Assembly: GCA_035235625.1 (NCBI GenBank)
Contig: CP141140.1
Span: 49,657,351 to 49,721,350, forward strand
Reading direction: 5' to 3'
DNA: 64,000 bases
Source of the DNA: Saururus chinensis
Lineage: Eukaryota > Streptophyta > Magnoliopsida > Piperales > Saururaceae
Shown here: piece after piece, positions 1 through 12,394 of the stretch
Position numbering within the stretch: position 1 is the stretch's first letter
Layout: every line of letters begins with the position of its first letter
The notes under the pieces: generated by a model
The model's input: only the letters and a program-made list of their open reading frames with translations
What the model was told of the DNA's origin: nothing
The model's database searches: none
Translations under genes and position numbers: made by a program

Positions 1-1178
1 GCAAATATGTCTCAGAACCTCCAATCCCCACTCCTCCATCCATCATTACTATGCAAAAAGGGAGATCCATAGTAAGATCCCTTATCGTAAAACCGGTTTG
101 AATTCATTTTGTTGAAATGCTTTCTGTAGTTTAATATTAATTTTGATTGGTTCGGGACAATTTTATAAATTTGAGTATTTTCTAAAGGTTTTAATCAAAA
201 CCAATTTCACATTTATGAGTTTTAAGTAGTTTTTAGTCAATTCTGAATTTTTGGAATTTTTCTTAATTTTTACTAATTTTCCAAAAATTAGGGTTTGGCA
301 GGACCCCCCGTGGGCCCCACCGACGAAATTAAGATTTTTGAACCAAAATGCCCCAGACATCAACTTAAGCTCATACAAAAATTTTCAAAATTTTTTCAGA
401 TTTAATTAGTGCTCAAATTTGTAAAATACCCATTTTTAGCCCAAAATTCTACTTACACCCCATTAGTTCATTTAGTGCAACCCAAACCCTACTATAAAAT
501 GGAAGGGCTGAGCTATTTTCATTTTGGGAATAGGCTAAGAGGAGGTGATTAGGGCCTAGTTCCCCAATTAGGCCCGGATTAGAGGAGATTATGGTATGTT
601 ATTCCTTAATTATGCTTAAACCCTACATTTTCTCCTAATCCTTTTTTAATCCAACATTTCCCCATTGATTTTATTCGATTTCAAGCATCAAAGTCACTGA
701 GTTACTCCCTTACTTCAAACCCTACTTATCAAAATTCATTTTTTATGCTTAACAAACCCTAGATCTAAGATTTCTTCAAGGTTTTCAATGTTAAATCGAT
801 TTTTAATGGAGTTTAACTTAGACACTATGTTATTGGAAGGTTTCCAAGAAGGGTGAAGGTCAAATCCGAATCTAAACAAGTGACAAGGTAATGGGTCTTC
901 AAACCTCAATTTTCTTATGGTAAAATCTCAATTTTTATGGTTTATTTGGAATGGATTTGTTTGATTTAGTGCTTTAATGGTGGGATTAGTAAATGTTATT
1001 TTCTTGATCCGATTTCTTAGGGCTTTATTTTAGAATGGTATAGATTAGTGTTCTAGAAGGTTTCATAAGTTTTTGATAATGTTTGGTACCATGGATAAAG
1101 ATTTGAAGGTCTTTTTATGGTGTTTCGGTTTTGAAATTCGAAATGAAGAAGAAGGTCAAAACTGTTGTGTTAGCATTA

Positions 1179-1270
1179 GAACGGCCTACCAGGGAGTTAG
1201 AACAACAACACTACATTTTTGACTGATTTGCAATATAACCGATCGAACGGCCCTGCAGGGCATTCAAATG
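1179..1270. repeat. Pair of GC-rich near-palindromic motifs, 66 bp apart, inside the LTR
   Basis: Two related motifs begin with gaacgg at 1179 and 1245. The second contains the perfect 12-bp palindrome gccctgcagggc (1250-1261) with GAA...TTC just outside it; the first is a degenerate version (1179-1203). The offset between copies is 66 bp. A different LTR in this window (41957-43376) carries a pair with the same offset. Confidence 0.6.
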
Positions 1271-2294
1271 GCTACACGGCAGTTTTTGCTATTTTTGAAA
1301 CTTATACATATTTCAATGTTTTACTTCATTTGATGATTCTAATGGTTATGAGAGGTATTATATGATGATATTAGGCTACTGGAGGTGTAGAATTGATGAC
1401 GGAAAATTTATAGAATATGTTTAAGTATAGTCTTGTGGCATGATATTATGTTGATAGTTATGCATATTGATATTGAAGTACCTTGAACTTGTGCATGTTG
1501 GCAATTCTTGTGATTGGAATATGTTTCTAGCAGGGATGTTATGAGAAAAATGGTGGAATGAGCTCTCCTATAATGAGTATGATTTATGGGTGATGGATGT
1601 GCTCATGTCGTAGCTTAATGCGTGGAAAAGAATCATGGTTGTGGATGAGAATATTCAATTTCATATGGATGGATTTAAGCTTTGTGGTGGATTTTGCTTG
1701 TGATTTCAGTTAGAATTCATTATTTTGAATGGGTTAAGCATACATAGGTTGCCTTATGAGTTTACATCAAAGCATTGATTATATGCTTAGGATATGTATG
1801 GGGAATCTACTATGACAGTGTAGTTAATTATGAGGTGATTATGATGCATGAGGGGACTGATTAGGACCATGTTCCATGTGTTGGAAATCCACGTAGATCT
1901 TGCTCACAGATTTATCATGATATCATGCATCATGGATCGGACTTCATGAATGAGGTTTTACCATTGGTTAATCAGAATTGATCGGTTGTATGCAATGATT
2001 GAGATTGTGTGCCGGATTAATCACTCTGTGAACTAATCGAAACTTGGTTGGTCCGAAAGGGCATGTTTTCGATTTGAGTTCCTATGTGGAACATGGATAC
2101 TCCCCGGGTTGAGTCTAGTTAAATGGATTTATGTAGGGACGAGTTGTGTACTTGTCTTGCGGATTGAGATTATTATGATTATCTGTACCCTGAGAATCCA
2201 GTTGGTTTGTCTAAGTGCACCGGCTTACTAGGTATTGTTGTTTGGGACTTTAGTCTTGACAAGCAAGATTGCCCGGGAGTTTAGACTTGATGGA

Positions 2295-2393
2295 CAGGAG
2301 TTGCTCGAAGGCGTTGGCTTTGAGGAGCAGGAGTTGCTCGAAGGCATTGGCCTTGAAGAACAGGAGTTGCTCGAAGGCTTTGACCTTGAGGAG
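2295..2393. repeat. 33-bp tandem repeat, three copies
   Basis: Three consecutive units of about 33 bp, each starting caggagttgctcgaag (2295, 2328, 2361), with a few substitutions. The unit is a multiple of three, so it keeps reading frames open by chance on both strands. It lies in the LTR and is not a gene. Confidence 0.8.
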
Positions 2394-2525
2394 TATGTAT
2401 ATTTGATAAGTGTTAGCTCGAGGGCTCCGGCCTTGAAGAGCAAGTTTATTCTCTCCGTACGTGGACTTGCATGTTAGACTAGTGTGTGTGTGACACTTAT
2501 ACATGCATGATGAATGAGAATGTTG

Positions 2526-2885
2526 ATGCATGATCTGAAATGTATGTTAGAGATACATCTCATGCAGGTTTATATGATATTAATGCATGATCTGAAATGT
2601 ATGTTGGAGATACATCTCATGCAGGTTTATATGATGTTGATGCATGACGTGAAATGTATGTTAGAGATATATCTCATGCAGGTTTATATGATGTTGATGC
2701 ATGATCAGAAATGTATGTTAGAGATACATATTATGCAAGTTTATGTGATATAAATGCATGATCAGAAATGGTGTGTTTGAGACACTATTATGCAGGTTTA
2801 TGTGATATGAATGCATGATCAGAAATGGTGTGTTTAAGACACTATTATGTAGGTTTACGTGATATGAATGTAAGATCAGAAAGTG
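2526..2885. repeat. 57-bp tandem repeat, six full units plus a partial
   Basis: Units begin with atgcatga at 2526, 2583, 2640, 2697, 2754 and 2811, and a degenerate one at 2868. The spacing is exactly 57 bp throughout. The later units share a changed middle (gtgtgttt), so the array has at least two sub-types. Because 57 is 19 codons, open frames run across the array on both strands; these are artefacts. Confidence 0.9.
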
Positions 2886-3458
2886 GTATAGCACGTTAAT
2901 CTTAGATTTGATTTGCTTCATCGCCATGCCGTTGTGTTTTATGGTGATAATAGTTATATTCAAAACCATTATTGAGTTTTTATACTCACCCCACTTTCTT
3001 GTTTTGTTTTGGGGCTGCGTGGCGTGACACGCAGACGGACAGGATCCTCTAGATGAGGAGAGGTCGGAGAGAGCTTGGGAGTAGTCTTGGAGGCTCCTAG
3101 TTTTGTCTGTCTCTTCGTTTATCTTATTTTGATGTTAGAACCTTGTAGATGATCCTTGTCTTAGATTTCTGAGATACTATATTTTTAGTTTCTTTGAGAC
3201 TTGTTTTGGAGCCAAGTGTGTGGCTATGAATTATTAGTATGTGGGTTTGAGATTATGGTTTAATTAGAGTTTAACTCTTTGGTTTTACCTATTTACTCTT
3301 GCTCAAAGTAGTGTGTAGATTCCGTAAATTAGATTGCCCGTAGTTGGGGCACAAGTCTTCCGCTATTTTTCCTCAATCGTTTCAATCCGTCGCCCCCGTG
3401 CATTGGTTCGGCCCTTGGACCGGGTTCGGCTTGGGTCGTGCAGTGCCGGGGCGTGACA

Positions 3459-4084
3459 TCCATAGCCATCCATGCTGAGGTGCAGACCCCAACTCCTTGT
3501 CATAAATCCAACCACCCCTCTTTCTCATGTGGTGGCAGCCCCTTCTCAGCCGCTTTGTAGGTCCGGTAAACTTGAAAGGAATGAAGACCAAGATTCCCCT
3601 TTTCACAATCCTAAAGAACAGCTCCATCATCATGAACCTATTCCTAAACCTCCCACCTCTAGTTCTCAACCGATGCACCTCGCGAGATCACTCAAACAAG
3701 GTGGAGGAGGTTGTCGCCCACAATGTTAAATCGTGTTGGATCACCCCTACATCATCGGCAATCCCTAGAGCTCCACCTAGCTCCTGTTCTACAACCACCC
3801 CCAAATTTTGGCTACATTCGGTCTCATCTCCACCATCCTGATTTTGCTACCACCTACCTAGACAATTTAGCTTCCTCCTCTGCCACAACAGCTTCCCCAT
3901 TGACCTAAGCAGATTGCTTCTTTCGTCGGCCAGATCCGCAATGGTGATCCACAATGAAGATCATTGAGCCGCAAGCCATGAAGTTTCTTGCTTTCGCCAT
4001 GAAGTTTTTGCCTTTTACCATATAGTCCTTGTTGCACTTTTTTTGTATTAAAACATAAGGAGTCCTAATTGTCTCAATTGACAT
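3459..4084. other. Unassigned spacer between LTR and copia element
   Basis: Short open frames on both strands (for example 3472-3841) show no recognisable domain, and none is conserved in more than one frame. I see no repeat boundary inside it. It is the 3' flank of the first LTR and the 5' flank of the copia element. Confidence 0.4.
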
Positions 4085-4426
4085 TGTTTTTGGGCTTTTA
4101 AAACTGTCTGGGCAATGGACCTGAGTCAAAATACCTATTAAGCTATGGTTTTAAGTGGCAAATCTAGACTGTTTGCTAACCTCTTGATGGAGGGTCAAGA
4201 TTCTAGGGTTCTTAACAATGCTATCCTCATTTAGTTATAAATACATCATTAGCCATCCTAATACAGTGCCTTAAGCAAGATTATTCTCAACCAAGTTCTA
4301 AACTAGAAACACATTGTGTGGGTTTGAAGAAGATTAGCAGAGAAAGGCTTCATCAAGGGGATTAAGCTTAGTTGAAAGCTCTAATGGCTACAAGTATGCC
4401 TAAACCTATTGTATTTTATACCATCA
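4085..4426 (+). repeat. Copia 5' LTR
   Basis: It begins tgtttttgggc and ends ataccatca. It aligns along its length with 14002-14276, including the shared run 'gattctagggttcttaacaat' region and the common end 'ctaatggcta...tatca'. It is about 65 bp longer than the right copy, which has an internal deletion. Confidence 0.8.
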
Positions 4427-4428
4427 AT

Positions 4429-4440
4429 TGGTATCGAGGC
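4429..4440 (+). other. Copia primer-binding site, initiator-Met tRNA type
   Basis: The sequence tggtatcgaggc starts two bases after the LTR end. It is a slightly mutated form of the plant initiator-methionine tRNA complement (tggtatcagagc), seen intact in the chromovirus at 39987. Confidence 0.65.
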
Positions 4441-6255
4441 ATGGTTAACTGTGATAACAACTAGAGTAGATCTACTGGCCATGTCACCACCGGCAGGTGG
4501 TGGGTTCTGGCCAGCATCGCTGAAATTTGTCGGTGGTTGTAGGATGGTTGGCAAGAGCCATTGCACTCAGGCTGAAAAAAAAAAATTCTGACTAGGAAAA
4601 TAGTTCGGCGGCCTTAAAGTTTGTTTTTTTTACTGCTATAAATTCTCCGATCATTGAAACATGATATGTCAAACGTCGGACAGGGCCATCGCCTCACTAC
4701 GGCTTGGATCTGGTCGGCACTACCGTTGTGAAGAGACTCTCGGAAGTTTGAAACAGAGTCAAAAACTAAATTTTTTCTCACTATTTCGAGTTGAAACGCT
4801 TGTTGCCGGACAATGTTGTCTATAATTGGGGCCAGATCTAGAACCTACGCCATTGGGCAGAATGTTTTCTGAACTCTTGGGCTGCGGGTGTGCATTGCGC
4901 ACAATCATTGGATTTTTCCTCGCACTGTGCATTTTATGAAACACTCCTACAATCTGCCACCCTCTGATTTTTTGCCGGATTTGGGATCACCACCATCGAG
5001 CGACATGTTCTCCAGCTTTTTAATTGTCAGCGAGCCTCGTCGGACGGTGGCAGGTGGCCCTGTTTTGTTCAGGGCTGCCATCTCAACCTCTCTGTCTAGA
5101 GGTTGAAGAAGACCCACAAATTCAGGTCGCCTCAACCCATTTCTACAGGTCGCCACTGACCAGCACTGGGCGCTGGTCTATAATGACTAGCGCCCGGTCA
5201 CGGGTTTGCACTAACCCACATCGTGGGTCAACCACAGTGCGGGTCAAGTTCTGACCCGAGTCCAAATCTTGACCCTGTTTGGTCTATTCCAGGTCATTAA
5301 AAGAAATTCTGAAACTTTTTTATGGAATTTTATATGTGTGTGTGTGTATGTCTGTGTGTGTGTGTGATTGCATGTGGATGTGTTTTAATTAACATTTAAA
5401 GGCTTTATTAGTGTAATAGGTCGGCCAGGGGATTAAATTGCAATTGCACGCTTTATCAATTTTTTAAAAATTGTTGAGTGCACCACTTATATAATTTTTG
5501 TGAGAGAGTGTGCATTATTCATATTGTAAGTGACACCAGAATTCAAATACCACATCAGGAAGCGGATGCAATCATTAAGAATGAATGCATATTTTTTCTA
5601 TTTTAGGGGCCTAAAGCTTCCAACTTGTACATTTTTTAAGGACTGTACATGGACTGTGGACTATATTTTTTAATTGTGGTGTGTGGTGATGAAACCCCTG
5701 GACGAGTCCCAAAATCCAAATGATAAAATTGACAAAAAGGCCCTTGTCAATTTTGTGTATAGATATTTTTTTATTGTTTGATAATTAATTGCATTCATTT
5801 TGTAATATGAAAAGGTGATAAGCACAAATTCAGTTCCCACGTCCGTTGAGATGACTTAAGAGTGGCCAAAGCATTGTAAGTTATTTTCAACATATGAATT
5901 ATATTGAATGCTACCATGTGGTGAATAGATTCACATACATAAAACTTGTGTTGTCATCAAATTTTGAATAGGTGACAACAATTATCATCTAGCCCCAAAG
6001 GGAGGTGGTAGTTAGCATCACATAATTAAGTTAGGGTGGAGGGTTATACATTTTAACATAGCTGAATCCGTAGGCCCAAAGGTGTGGGATTTTCTATAAT
6101 GTTTTATGTATAACCCACTAGCCTTATCATGAAACAAAATGAACGTTTGTTTCTATACGATTTAGTAATTTTGGTGCAGATTGCAACCTTTGCCCGAAGG
6201 GAGGTTCACAATTTTACCATTTGATTTTAGCATTGGCTATTTCATACTTTAGTTA
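4441..6255 (+). other. Unusually long copia leader with no recognised coding content
   Basis: About 1.8 kb separates the PBS from the first gag-like frame. 4470-5280 is GC-richer than its surroundings, and its short frames on both strands match nothing I recognise. A (TG)n microsatellite lies at about 5335-5366. 5400-6255 is AT-rich. This could be captured host DNA or a nested decayed insertion; no clean target duplication was seen. Confidence 0.4.
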
Positions 6256-7469
6256 TTGTTTCTTGCCCTTATTAATTATTTGCATGTATTTATTCTTTTA
6301 TTGCAGCTTATCCGTCTTTTTTCTGACCCTAATCAACATCTTTCATTATTGTTTGGGGACAATTTTTCGGATTGGAAGAAAAATATTCTTTTACTTTTAG
6401 GGTGCATGGACTTGGATTTGACGTTTTATATGATGTACCCACCGCTCCTATGGAAAAAAGTACGCCAAGTGAGGTAGCATCATTCAAAAAGTAGGAGTAG
6501 TCTAACTGCTAAGTATGATGCTCATGGAGTCTGGCATGAATAAAAGCATTATGGGATCCATCCCAGAATGTGCTACACCTCAAGAACTTTTGAAAGCTAT
6601 TGAAACTCAATTCAAGGGTTCTGATAAAGCCTTGGCCAACACCTTAATGTCCAAGTTATCATCCATGAGGCTAACAGATGACAAAGGGGTGAGAGAGTGT
6701 ATCATGCAAATGTATGATATTGCTAATCAGTTGAAAAACATGAAAATAAAGATTAATGACACCTTTTTGGTCAACTTTATTCCGAACTTTATGCCTGCAC
6801 AATATGGGCCATTTAAGATTTCTTACAACACACATAATACTCAATGGTCAGTCAATGGCCTTTTGAGTATGTGTGTCCAAGAAGATGGGAGACTTAAGCA
6901 AGAGAAGCATCTAGTTTCTCATAAAAGGCAAAAGAAGGGAAATCATGACGCTCCAATGAAGAAAGCTAGTAAAGGTGTGCCAACAAAGTCTATTGGCATC
7001 ACCCAAGAAACAAAATATTTTTTCTGCAATAAGAAAGGACACATAAAGAAAGATTGCCCTAAATATCAAAAGTGACTTGCCAAGAAAGTAGTAAATTTCA
7101 TATCTTTTTGTGTATTATGAATCTAATTATGTTAATTTTTATCATAATAACACATGGTGGATTGATTCTGGTTCTATAATCCATGTTTCTACTATTATGT
7201 AGGGGTTTCTCACACTAAGGAAACTGAATGATGGGGAGCACAACATTTATTTAGGAAATAAGATGTGTTCAAAGGTTGAAGGTATGGGAACATATCACTT
7301 GTTCTTCATGTAGGATACACCTTAGATTTAGAGATAACTTTTTTATATTCTAAGTTTTTTAAAGAACTTAGTTTTTGTATCAAGACTAATGCTTTATGGC
7401 TTTAGTTTTTAGCTTATGAATTTCTCATTTTTTATTATTAAAGATTCAGTTATTATTGGTTTTGGTTCC
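6256..7469 (+). pseudogene. Copia gag and protease remnant
   Basis: The gag is readable in 6256-6477 (motif GDNFSDWKKN, typical of the copia gag start) and continues in 6515-7075 after a frame break. That second part contains the gag helical core and ends with a zinc knuckle. The knuckle reads YFFCNKKGHIKKDC, so the first cysteine of the CX2CX4HX4C motif is replaced by tyrosine. After a stop the protease region follows, with WWIDSGS and HVST near 7150-7190, then several stop codons. The reading passes into the solo LTR at 7475 and resumes at 12400. Gag packages element RNA and protease matures the polyprotein; this copy can do neither. Confidence 0.8.
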
Positions 7470-7741
7470 TTAATTGTAAGGTCCCTGATTTTTCTACGAT
7501 TTTCTGTGATTTTTTTGCTATTTTTCGGCAGGAAAATGTGACGTTTCAGCGTATGTGTATTTGAATATTTTCCCCTGTATTTATACCCGTAGAGTCGGGT
7601 GTGGGGCTTAGTCGCGGGTCACGGGCCTCGCTGCATGCTTACGGCGTGAATTTTGGAGGTTTGACGCGTAACCAGTGGGTTAATGCGCGTTGGGGATACA
7701 TTTGGAAAAAGAAAAAAGAAAAAAAAAGAAAAAGAAAAAAG

Positions 7742-7765
7742 GGATCGGGATCACGATCCCGATCC
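7742..7765. repeat. 24-bp near-perfect palindrome near the LTR start
   Basis: Arms ggatcgggatc and gatcccgatcc (11 bp each) are separated by two bases. It follows a 50-bp A/G-rich tract (7696-7740) and precedes the GC-rich block of the LTR (about 7780-9450). Confidence 0.8.
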
Positions 7766-9636
7766 AGAACCCGGATGTGAACAGTGGCGTCACCCCCCAT
7801 TCCCGTCTATTCTCTGTCCCCGCCAGCAGGCCGCAGGACGCCGGCACAGGCTCCGCCCCGGCGGTGCGACGCCGAGGGGCCACCGCCCCGGCCGCCCACG
7901 GCCACGCCGCCCTCCTTTCCGGTTAGCCTCCCTCTGTCTGTGAATTGCGATTCCGCCGCCGCCGTAGGCCGGCGAGGGCAGGATGGCCGCCCATGGCTCT
8001 GCCATGGGCCGGCAACGGCAGGAGGACACTCCCCCCGGCCCCGGACGGCCTCTGCTCCGCCGTCCAGCTCCGTTTTCCCCACTACCCCTGTTTTCCGCCC
8101 CCTCTGTATCATGTCGTTTCGCCGCCGCCACGGGCCGGCACGGCCCGACCAGCTGGCCACGGCTCCGCCCTGGGCCGGCCACGGCGAGGAGCCACTCCTC
8201 CCGGCCCGGTGGGCCTCTGCACCGCCGCCCCATCTCATTTCCCCCTCTCTGTACTGTTCCGCCGACGCACTGTTTTGGGCAAACAGTGGCCGCCGGCGGT
8301 GATCTGCGGCCAATTCAGCCTTCCCCCAGCCTCGCCTTGCTCCGGCAAAGGCAATGGACTACACCTCCATGACCGATTCAGCCTCTGACCTCATGGCCGC
8401 TCCGCCCTTATGGGTTTTCCCCGGTCGTCCCCTATTTTTGGTCTACATCCGTTTTGGACATTGTGACTGACGTTATCAGTCGGATGCCGGATTTCATTTA
8501 GCGGACCTTAGTTCAGCTCCGCCCCGACCCGGTGATGCCAATGGGCCACCCCTCTGGGCCTTGTTCAGCCTTGCGGCCCGTAGCTGCAGCTAGTTCCGCC
8601 TTACCGGCATATTTACCGTTGACCCCTCTTGCCCATTTTACGCCGTCGGTACCGGACGGCCTCTGGCAAGATTTTGTATGACTTACCGTGACCAAAGGTG
8701 GATGAGTTCACCTGCTCAGGCCTTGGCCAGTGACGGCCTCATGGCCTTTGCTCGACCCTGAACCCTCCCCTTGCCTTATACCGTGCGAGATGCACAGCCG
8801 CCCGCACCATGGGTATTAGTTGTGGGTGGTGATCGGCGATGTCGCCGCTTAGATTGGCCACAACTAGGGCCTTAGCCCTATTGGCTTTTGTGGGCCTTGA
8901 GTCGCCTCATTTCAGCCATCTCCCCCGCCCTTTTGGGTCGCGTGTGCATGTGACCACGCGTGTACTTCTGGGTTAGGCGCCGCATTCGCGCCACCTGACC
9001 ATCAGTTGGCTTTGCCACCGAGTGGAGTTGACACAGAGCCGTCCTCCACCTCTCCTTTGTTCTCGAGCGTTGCCCCACGCTCTCCACCCGTATGTGGGCC
9101 CTTGTTGACCGAAATCGTCGCCGTTGGGTGCTGTCCACGGCCGATTTCGATGTCTTTGTGGCCGGCTGTGCACGTCTTAGCCACAGGCTGATCTTCAGTG
9201 TACACCATCGACATCTGGTCGCACCGCCACTTATGTTGGCACGATATTTCTCCCGGCCGCCCTAGTGTGCCGCCGTGGATCGCGGGTTTTACCGCATTGA
9301 TTTTTGACACCCTATTTGGCCGTGATAGTTCCGGCGCATCCTAAAATCCTCGGGACAGCAACTCTCTCAGCCAAGCAACGGTTTTGACTACCAACTCCGC
9401 CGCCGCTGCCACCGTCGTGTGCTCACCATCGAACGTCATGATTACGAGGTAGGGGAGCTTTGAACTCGTAAATTCATGACAGCATGCTTTGAATGAGTAG
9501 CAACATGCTAGGATTGTATGATTCCATGCTTGGATGTTAAGTAACGATCCGATTGCATGATGTGCATGTAAGCATGATTGTATGGTATGATTGATATGCA
9601 TGAGATGTATGCACATTTTATGGATGTGGATTATGT

Positions 9637-9900
9637 ATGCGCTAGCGATGGCTAGCAAATATGTCAGTATGCTACGTATGTGTTATGCATGTGCTAGTGA
9701 TGGCTAGCGTGCATGTTTGGAGTAGGTATGAATTATGCATGTGCTAGTGATGACTAGCATGTATGTTTGATGTATGCATGTGCTAGTGATGGCTAGCGTG
9801 CATGTTTGACGTATGTATGAATGTCTGTGCATGTGCTAGTGATGGCTAGCGTGTATGTTTGATGTATGTATGCATGTGCTAGTGATGGCTAGTGTGCATG
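9637..9900. repeat. Irregular tandem repeat with core 'gtgctagtgatggctag'
   Basis: The core occurs about six times with small variants (gcgctagcgatggctag, gtgctagtgatgactag). Spacers are rich in tatg and 45-65 bp long. This marks the switch from the GC-rich left part of the solo LTR to its AT-richer right part. Confidence 0.8.
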
Positions 9901-10624
9901 TTGTAAGTTACGTATGTATGACCGTATGTGTGTGTTATACGTATGTGTGAGACATACGTATGTATGATGACTATGTGGGCAGAGGTATGGGCGATGGACA
10001 GTAAGAGGTAACAGAGACTTTGTCTGAATTTGGATACAGTTGTGTAAGCGTATGACAGAGGATATGAGTATGACGGGCAAGGATTAGAATGGATCAGTTT
10101 GGGTTGGATTGTATGTTGGGCGATTGTCAGACAGTAAAAGTGTTCATAATTGTACAAGCATAACATACAGATTATGAAGTGGAAAGTAAGTATAATAATA
10201 AGTGAGATATAAGTAAGAGGGCGACAACTGGGTTGGCTTTGAGGAGCGTTATTTGAGGATGTCAGTGTAAGATGTTTTGGCCATGAGATGGATGGCGAAG
10301 TGTGTAAGACTGTAAGGGTTGGTTGTACGATGAGTTTTGTCCATGATGTGGACGGGTAAGTGAAGTCTACTGCCTTGACGAACTGGGGTTTCGATCGGGC
10401 TCAGCTTCGGTTTGATCAGTCGAGGACTGTGAGTTTGTGTGGCATAATTGTACCGCATAATGTACTTAATTCAAACTTGAATTATAAGCACAGCTAATGA
10501 TAGCGTTGTGAGTTTGAGACCTGAGGGTTCAACGGATTAAGTTGCGTGTTTGTGCTGGCCACTAATGAGTCAGCCGAGCATTTATCATGTCTTGCCATGG
10601 TGTTTATCCTGCGGGATGTTGTCT

Positions 10625-10870
10625 ATGTGCTATGTAGAGCACCGGACGTCTGATGCTCTGCTGAGAGCGACATTGTTTCTAATTTGGTCTGCGTGCTGTA
10701 TAAGCCCAGACGTTTGATGCTCTGTTGAGAGCGATGTACGTTTCTGATTTTGTCTGTGTGTTGTATGAAGCCCAGACGTCTGATGCTCTGTTGAGAGCGA
10801 AGTATGTTTTCGGTTTGGTATGTGTGCTATATAAGCCTGGACATTTGATGCTCTGTTGAGAGCGTTGTAT
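10625..10870. repeat. ~65-bp tandem repeat, four copies
   Basis: The core gatgctctgttgagagcg recurs at about 10652, 10716, 10782 and 10847, preceded each time by a variant of agcccagacgt. The truncated LTR copy at 25360-25510 has fewer and more diverged units. Confidence 0.8.
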
Positions 10871-10943
10871 GATTCCGCCCAAGAGTGGCACGGTATGTTT
10901 CTGCCCAAGTGGCACTGTATGTTTTCTGCCCAAGAGTGGCAAT

Positions 10944-11083
10944 GGCACTATAAGACCCATTATGGTGGGCAATTCTCTGGCACTATAAGACCCATTATGG
11001 TGGGTACTTCTCTGGCACTATAAGACCCATTATGGTGGGCGATTCTATGGCACTATAAGACCCATTATGGTGGGCAACTGTAT
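10944..11083. repeat. 35-bp tandem repeat, four copies
   Basis: Units start ggcactataagaccc at 10944, 10979, 11014 and 11049. They are almost identical, so this array expanded or was homogenised more recently than its surroundings. Only one unit survives at the matching place in the 25-kb copy. Confidence 0.9.
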
Positions 11084-11299
11084 GACCCCTTATGTGTGGG
11101 TGTTTATGTTTGTGCTCTCAGGTAAGTAGTATCATGGATCTACTCTTACCTGTTTGATCCAGTGCCCCATGAGCATTGGTGTGCCTTACCTTCGGAAAAG
11201 TCCATAGCGTCTAGTCACTCCCTGGAGGTTAAGGTGTTGCCCCAGTGGCATTCTTTTCCATTTCGATGCTGGAGCTTATTAGTTGTAATGAGCTTCAGT

Positions 11300-11640
11300 G
11301 GTCGTTGATATGTGTATGATTATGTGTATGAGCAGGACTGTAAGAGTGAGTATGAGCACGACTGTAAGTGTATGTGTATGAGCACAACTGTAAGAGTATG
11401 TGGAGGAGCACGACTGTAAGAGTATGAGTACGATTGTGAGAATGTGTTTCTGAGTAAGACAGTAAGTATGATTTTGTGCAGACTATACGAGTGAGGTCAT
11501 ACGAGTCTGATTGTATGAGTAAGGTCGTACATGTGTGGGTAAGCTGTATGAGTGAGCATACGATTGTACGAGTAAGGTCGTACAAGTATGCATATGTTGT
11601 ATGAGTATGCGTACGGTGGTACGAGTAAGTTTGTATGACC
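11300..11640. repeat. Degenerate short repeats of 'gagcacgactgtaagagtatg' type
   Basis: Irregular repeats of about 20-30 bp built from gtaagagtatg, gagcacgactg and cgagtaaggtcgtac. The 25-kb LTR copy has a matching array at about 25850-26200. Confidence 0.7.
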
Positions 11641-12394
11641 CTGGATAAGGGTGTTTGTGTAAGTTGATTGGATATTATGATTTTGGCACGATGGTGCCTT
11701 CGGTATGATTTTGGCACGATGGTGCCTTTGGTATATCTGTGGCACATTGGTGCATTTGGTATGTTTGTATGAGTTTGAGCATGATACTGATATGCTTCTG
11801 CTTCATGTTTGAGTTGCATGAACGCATGTATCTATGAACTTGCTGAGTTCACCGTTTGGGTTTTCCCCTACTGGGTATTTTCCTACTGAGTATGGAAATA
11901 CTCATTACCCTACTTTTTAGCCCCATTGTACGGGAGGTTTTGCAGGTTGTGCGGAGAGCTCCTGGAGATAGACGCTCATTTCAGCAGTGGATTGATTCCC
12001 GTTGACTCAGGTATCTGCTTAACTCTTTGCGAGTTTATTTGTGCCACGATCTCCTGTATTGGGTGAGACGAGAAGTTAGATGTTTATTCTAAACTTTCAT
12101 TTGGATGAGTCTGTGGACTGTTATGGGACTTGCACTCAGGGATGCCTGGGAGTGATTTGTATTTAAAAGTCTATGATCAAGCAATTTATTCGTACGTGTG
12201 TTTTCGAGTAGCGCCTGATGATATTTGCTTTGGCCGTATGATGATTGACTGTAAGTGGATGTTTAGTATTTTAAATTATAAACTGTTTTATCAGGTTTTG
12301 GTTTCATCATTTTTCCTCCGATTTACAAACGTTATATTGCAAAAAAAATTTCGTGAATTTTAAGGAAAATGTGTAAAAAATCTCGGGCGTTACA

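Larger units (their letters stand above)
1..3458 (+). mobile_element. Long Ty3/gypsy-type LTR, 3' part (start lies outside the window)
   Basis: This stretch has no protein homology but is organised like a long plant gypsy LTR read on the plus strand. There is a TATA box (tataaaat) at 493-500, a repeat-rich middle, an 'actcaccccac' block near 2980 of the sort common near the end of such LTRs, and a terminus ...gcgtgaca at 3451-3458. No TG start preceded by a copy of the right flank (tccat, 3459-3463) is present, so the 5' end is upstream of the window. No primer-binding site follows 3458, so it is a 3' LTR or a solo LTR. Internal order of LTR type is inferred; lineage is not certain. Confidence 0.6.
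7475..12394 (+). mobile_element. 4.92-kb solo LTR inserted in the copia pol gene
   Basis: It starts tgtaaggtccctg and ends cgggcgttaca, with the canonical TG...CA termini. It is flanked by perfect 5-bp duplications TTAAT (7470-7474 and 12395-12399). Joining the copia sequence on either side gives one reading frame, so the boundaries are exact. No gag or pol motif is present inside; the GC-rich open frames between 7680 and 8390 overlap on both strands and are not coding. The right end shows features typical of plus-strand LTR 3' ends (actcatt, tttgcaggt). A LTR this long is exceptional but known in some plant gypsy lineages. A truncated relative lies at 25205-26912. Confidence 0.9.

Noticed and set aside
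2235-2969. Open frames of 70-93 residues with repeated peptide units
   Set aside because: They run through 33-bp and 57-bp tandem repeats, both multiples of three, and are open on both strands. This is an artefact of repeat length.
3382-3908. Small overlapping frames after the first LTR
   Set aside because: No conserved motif and mutually overlapping on both strands.
7680-8390. Several overlapping GC-rich open frames of 60-170 residues on both strands
   Set aside because: They lie inside the solo LTR, overlap in all frames, are low-complexity (Pro/Arg/Ala) and show no domain. High GC alone removes stop codons there.
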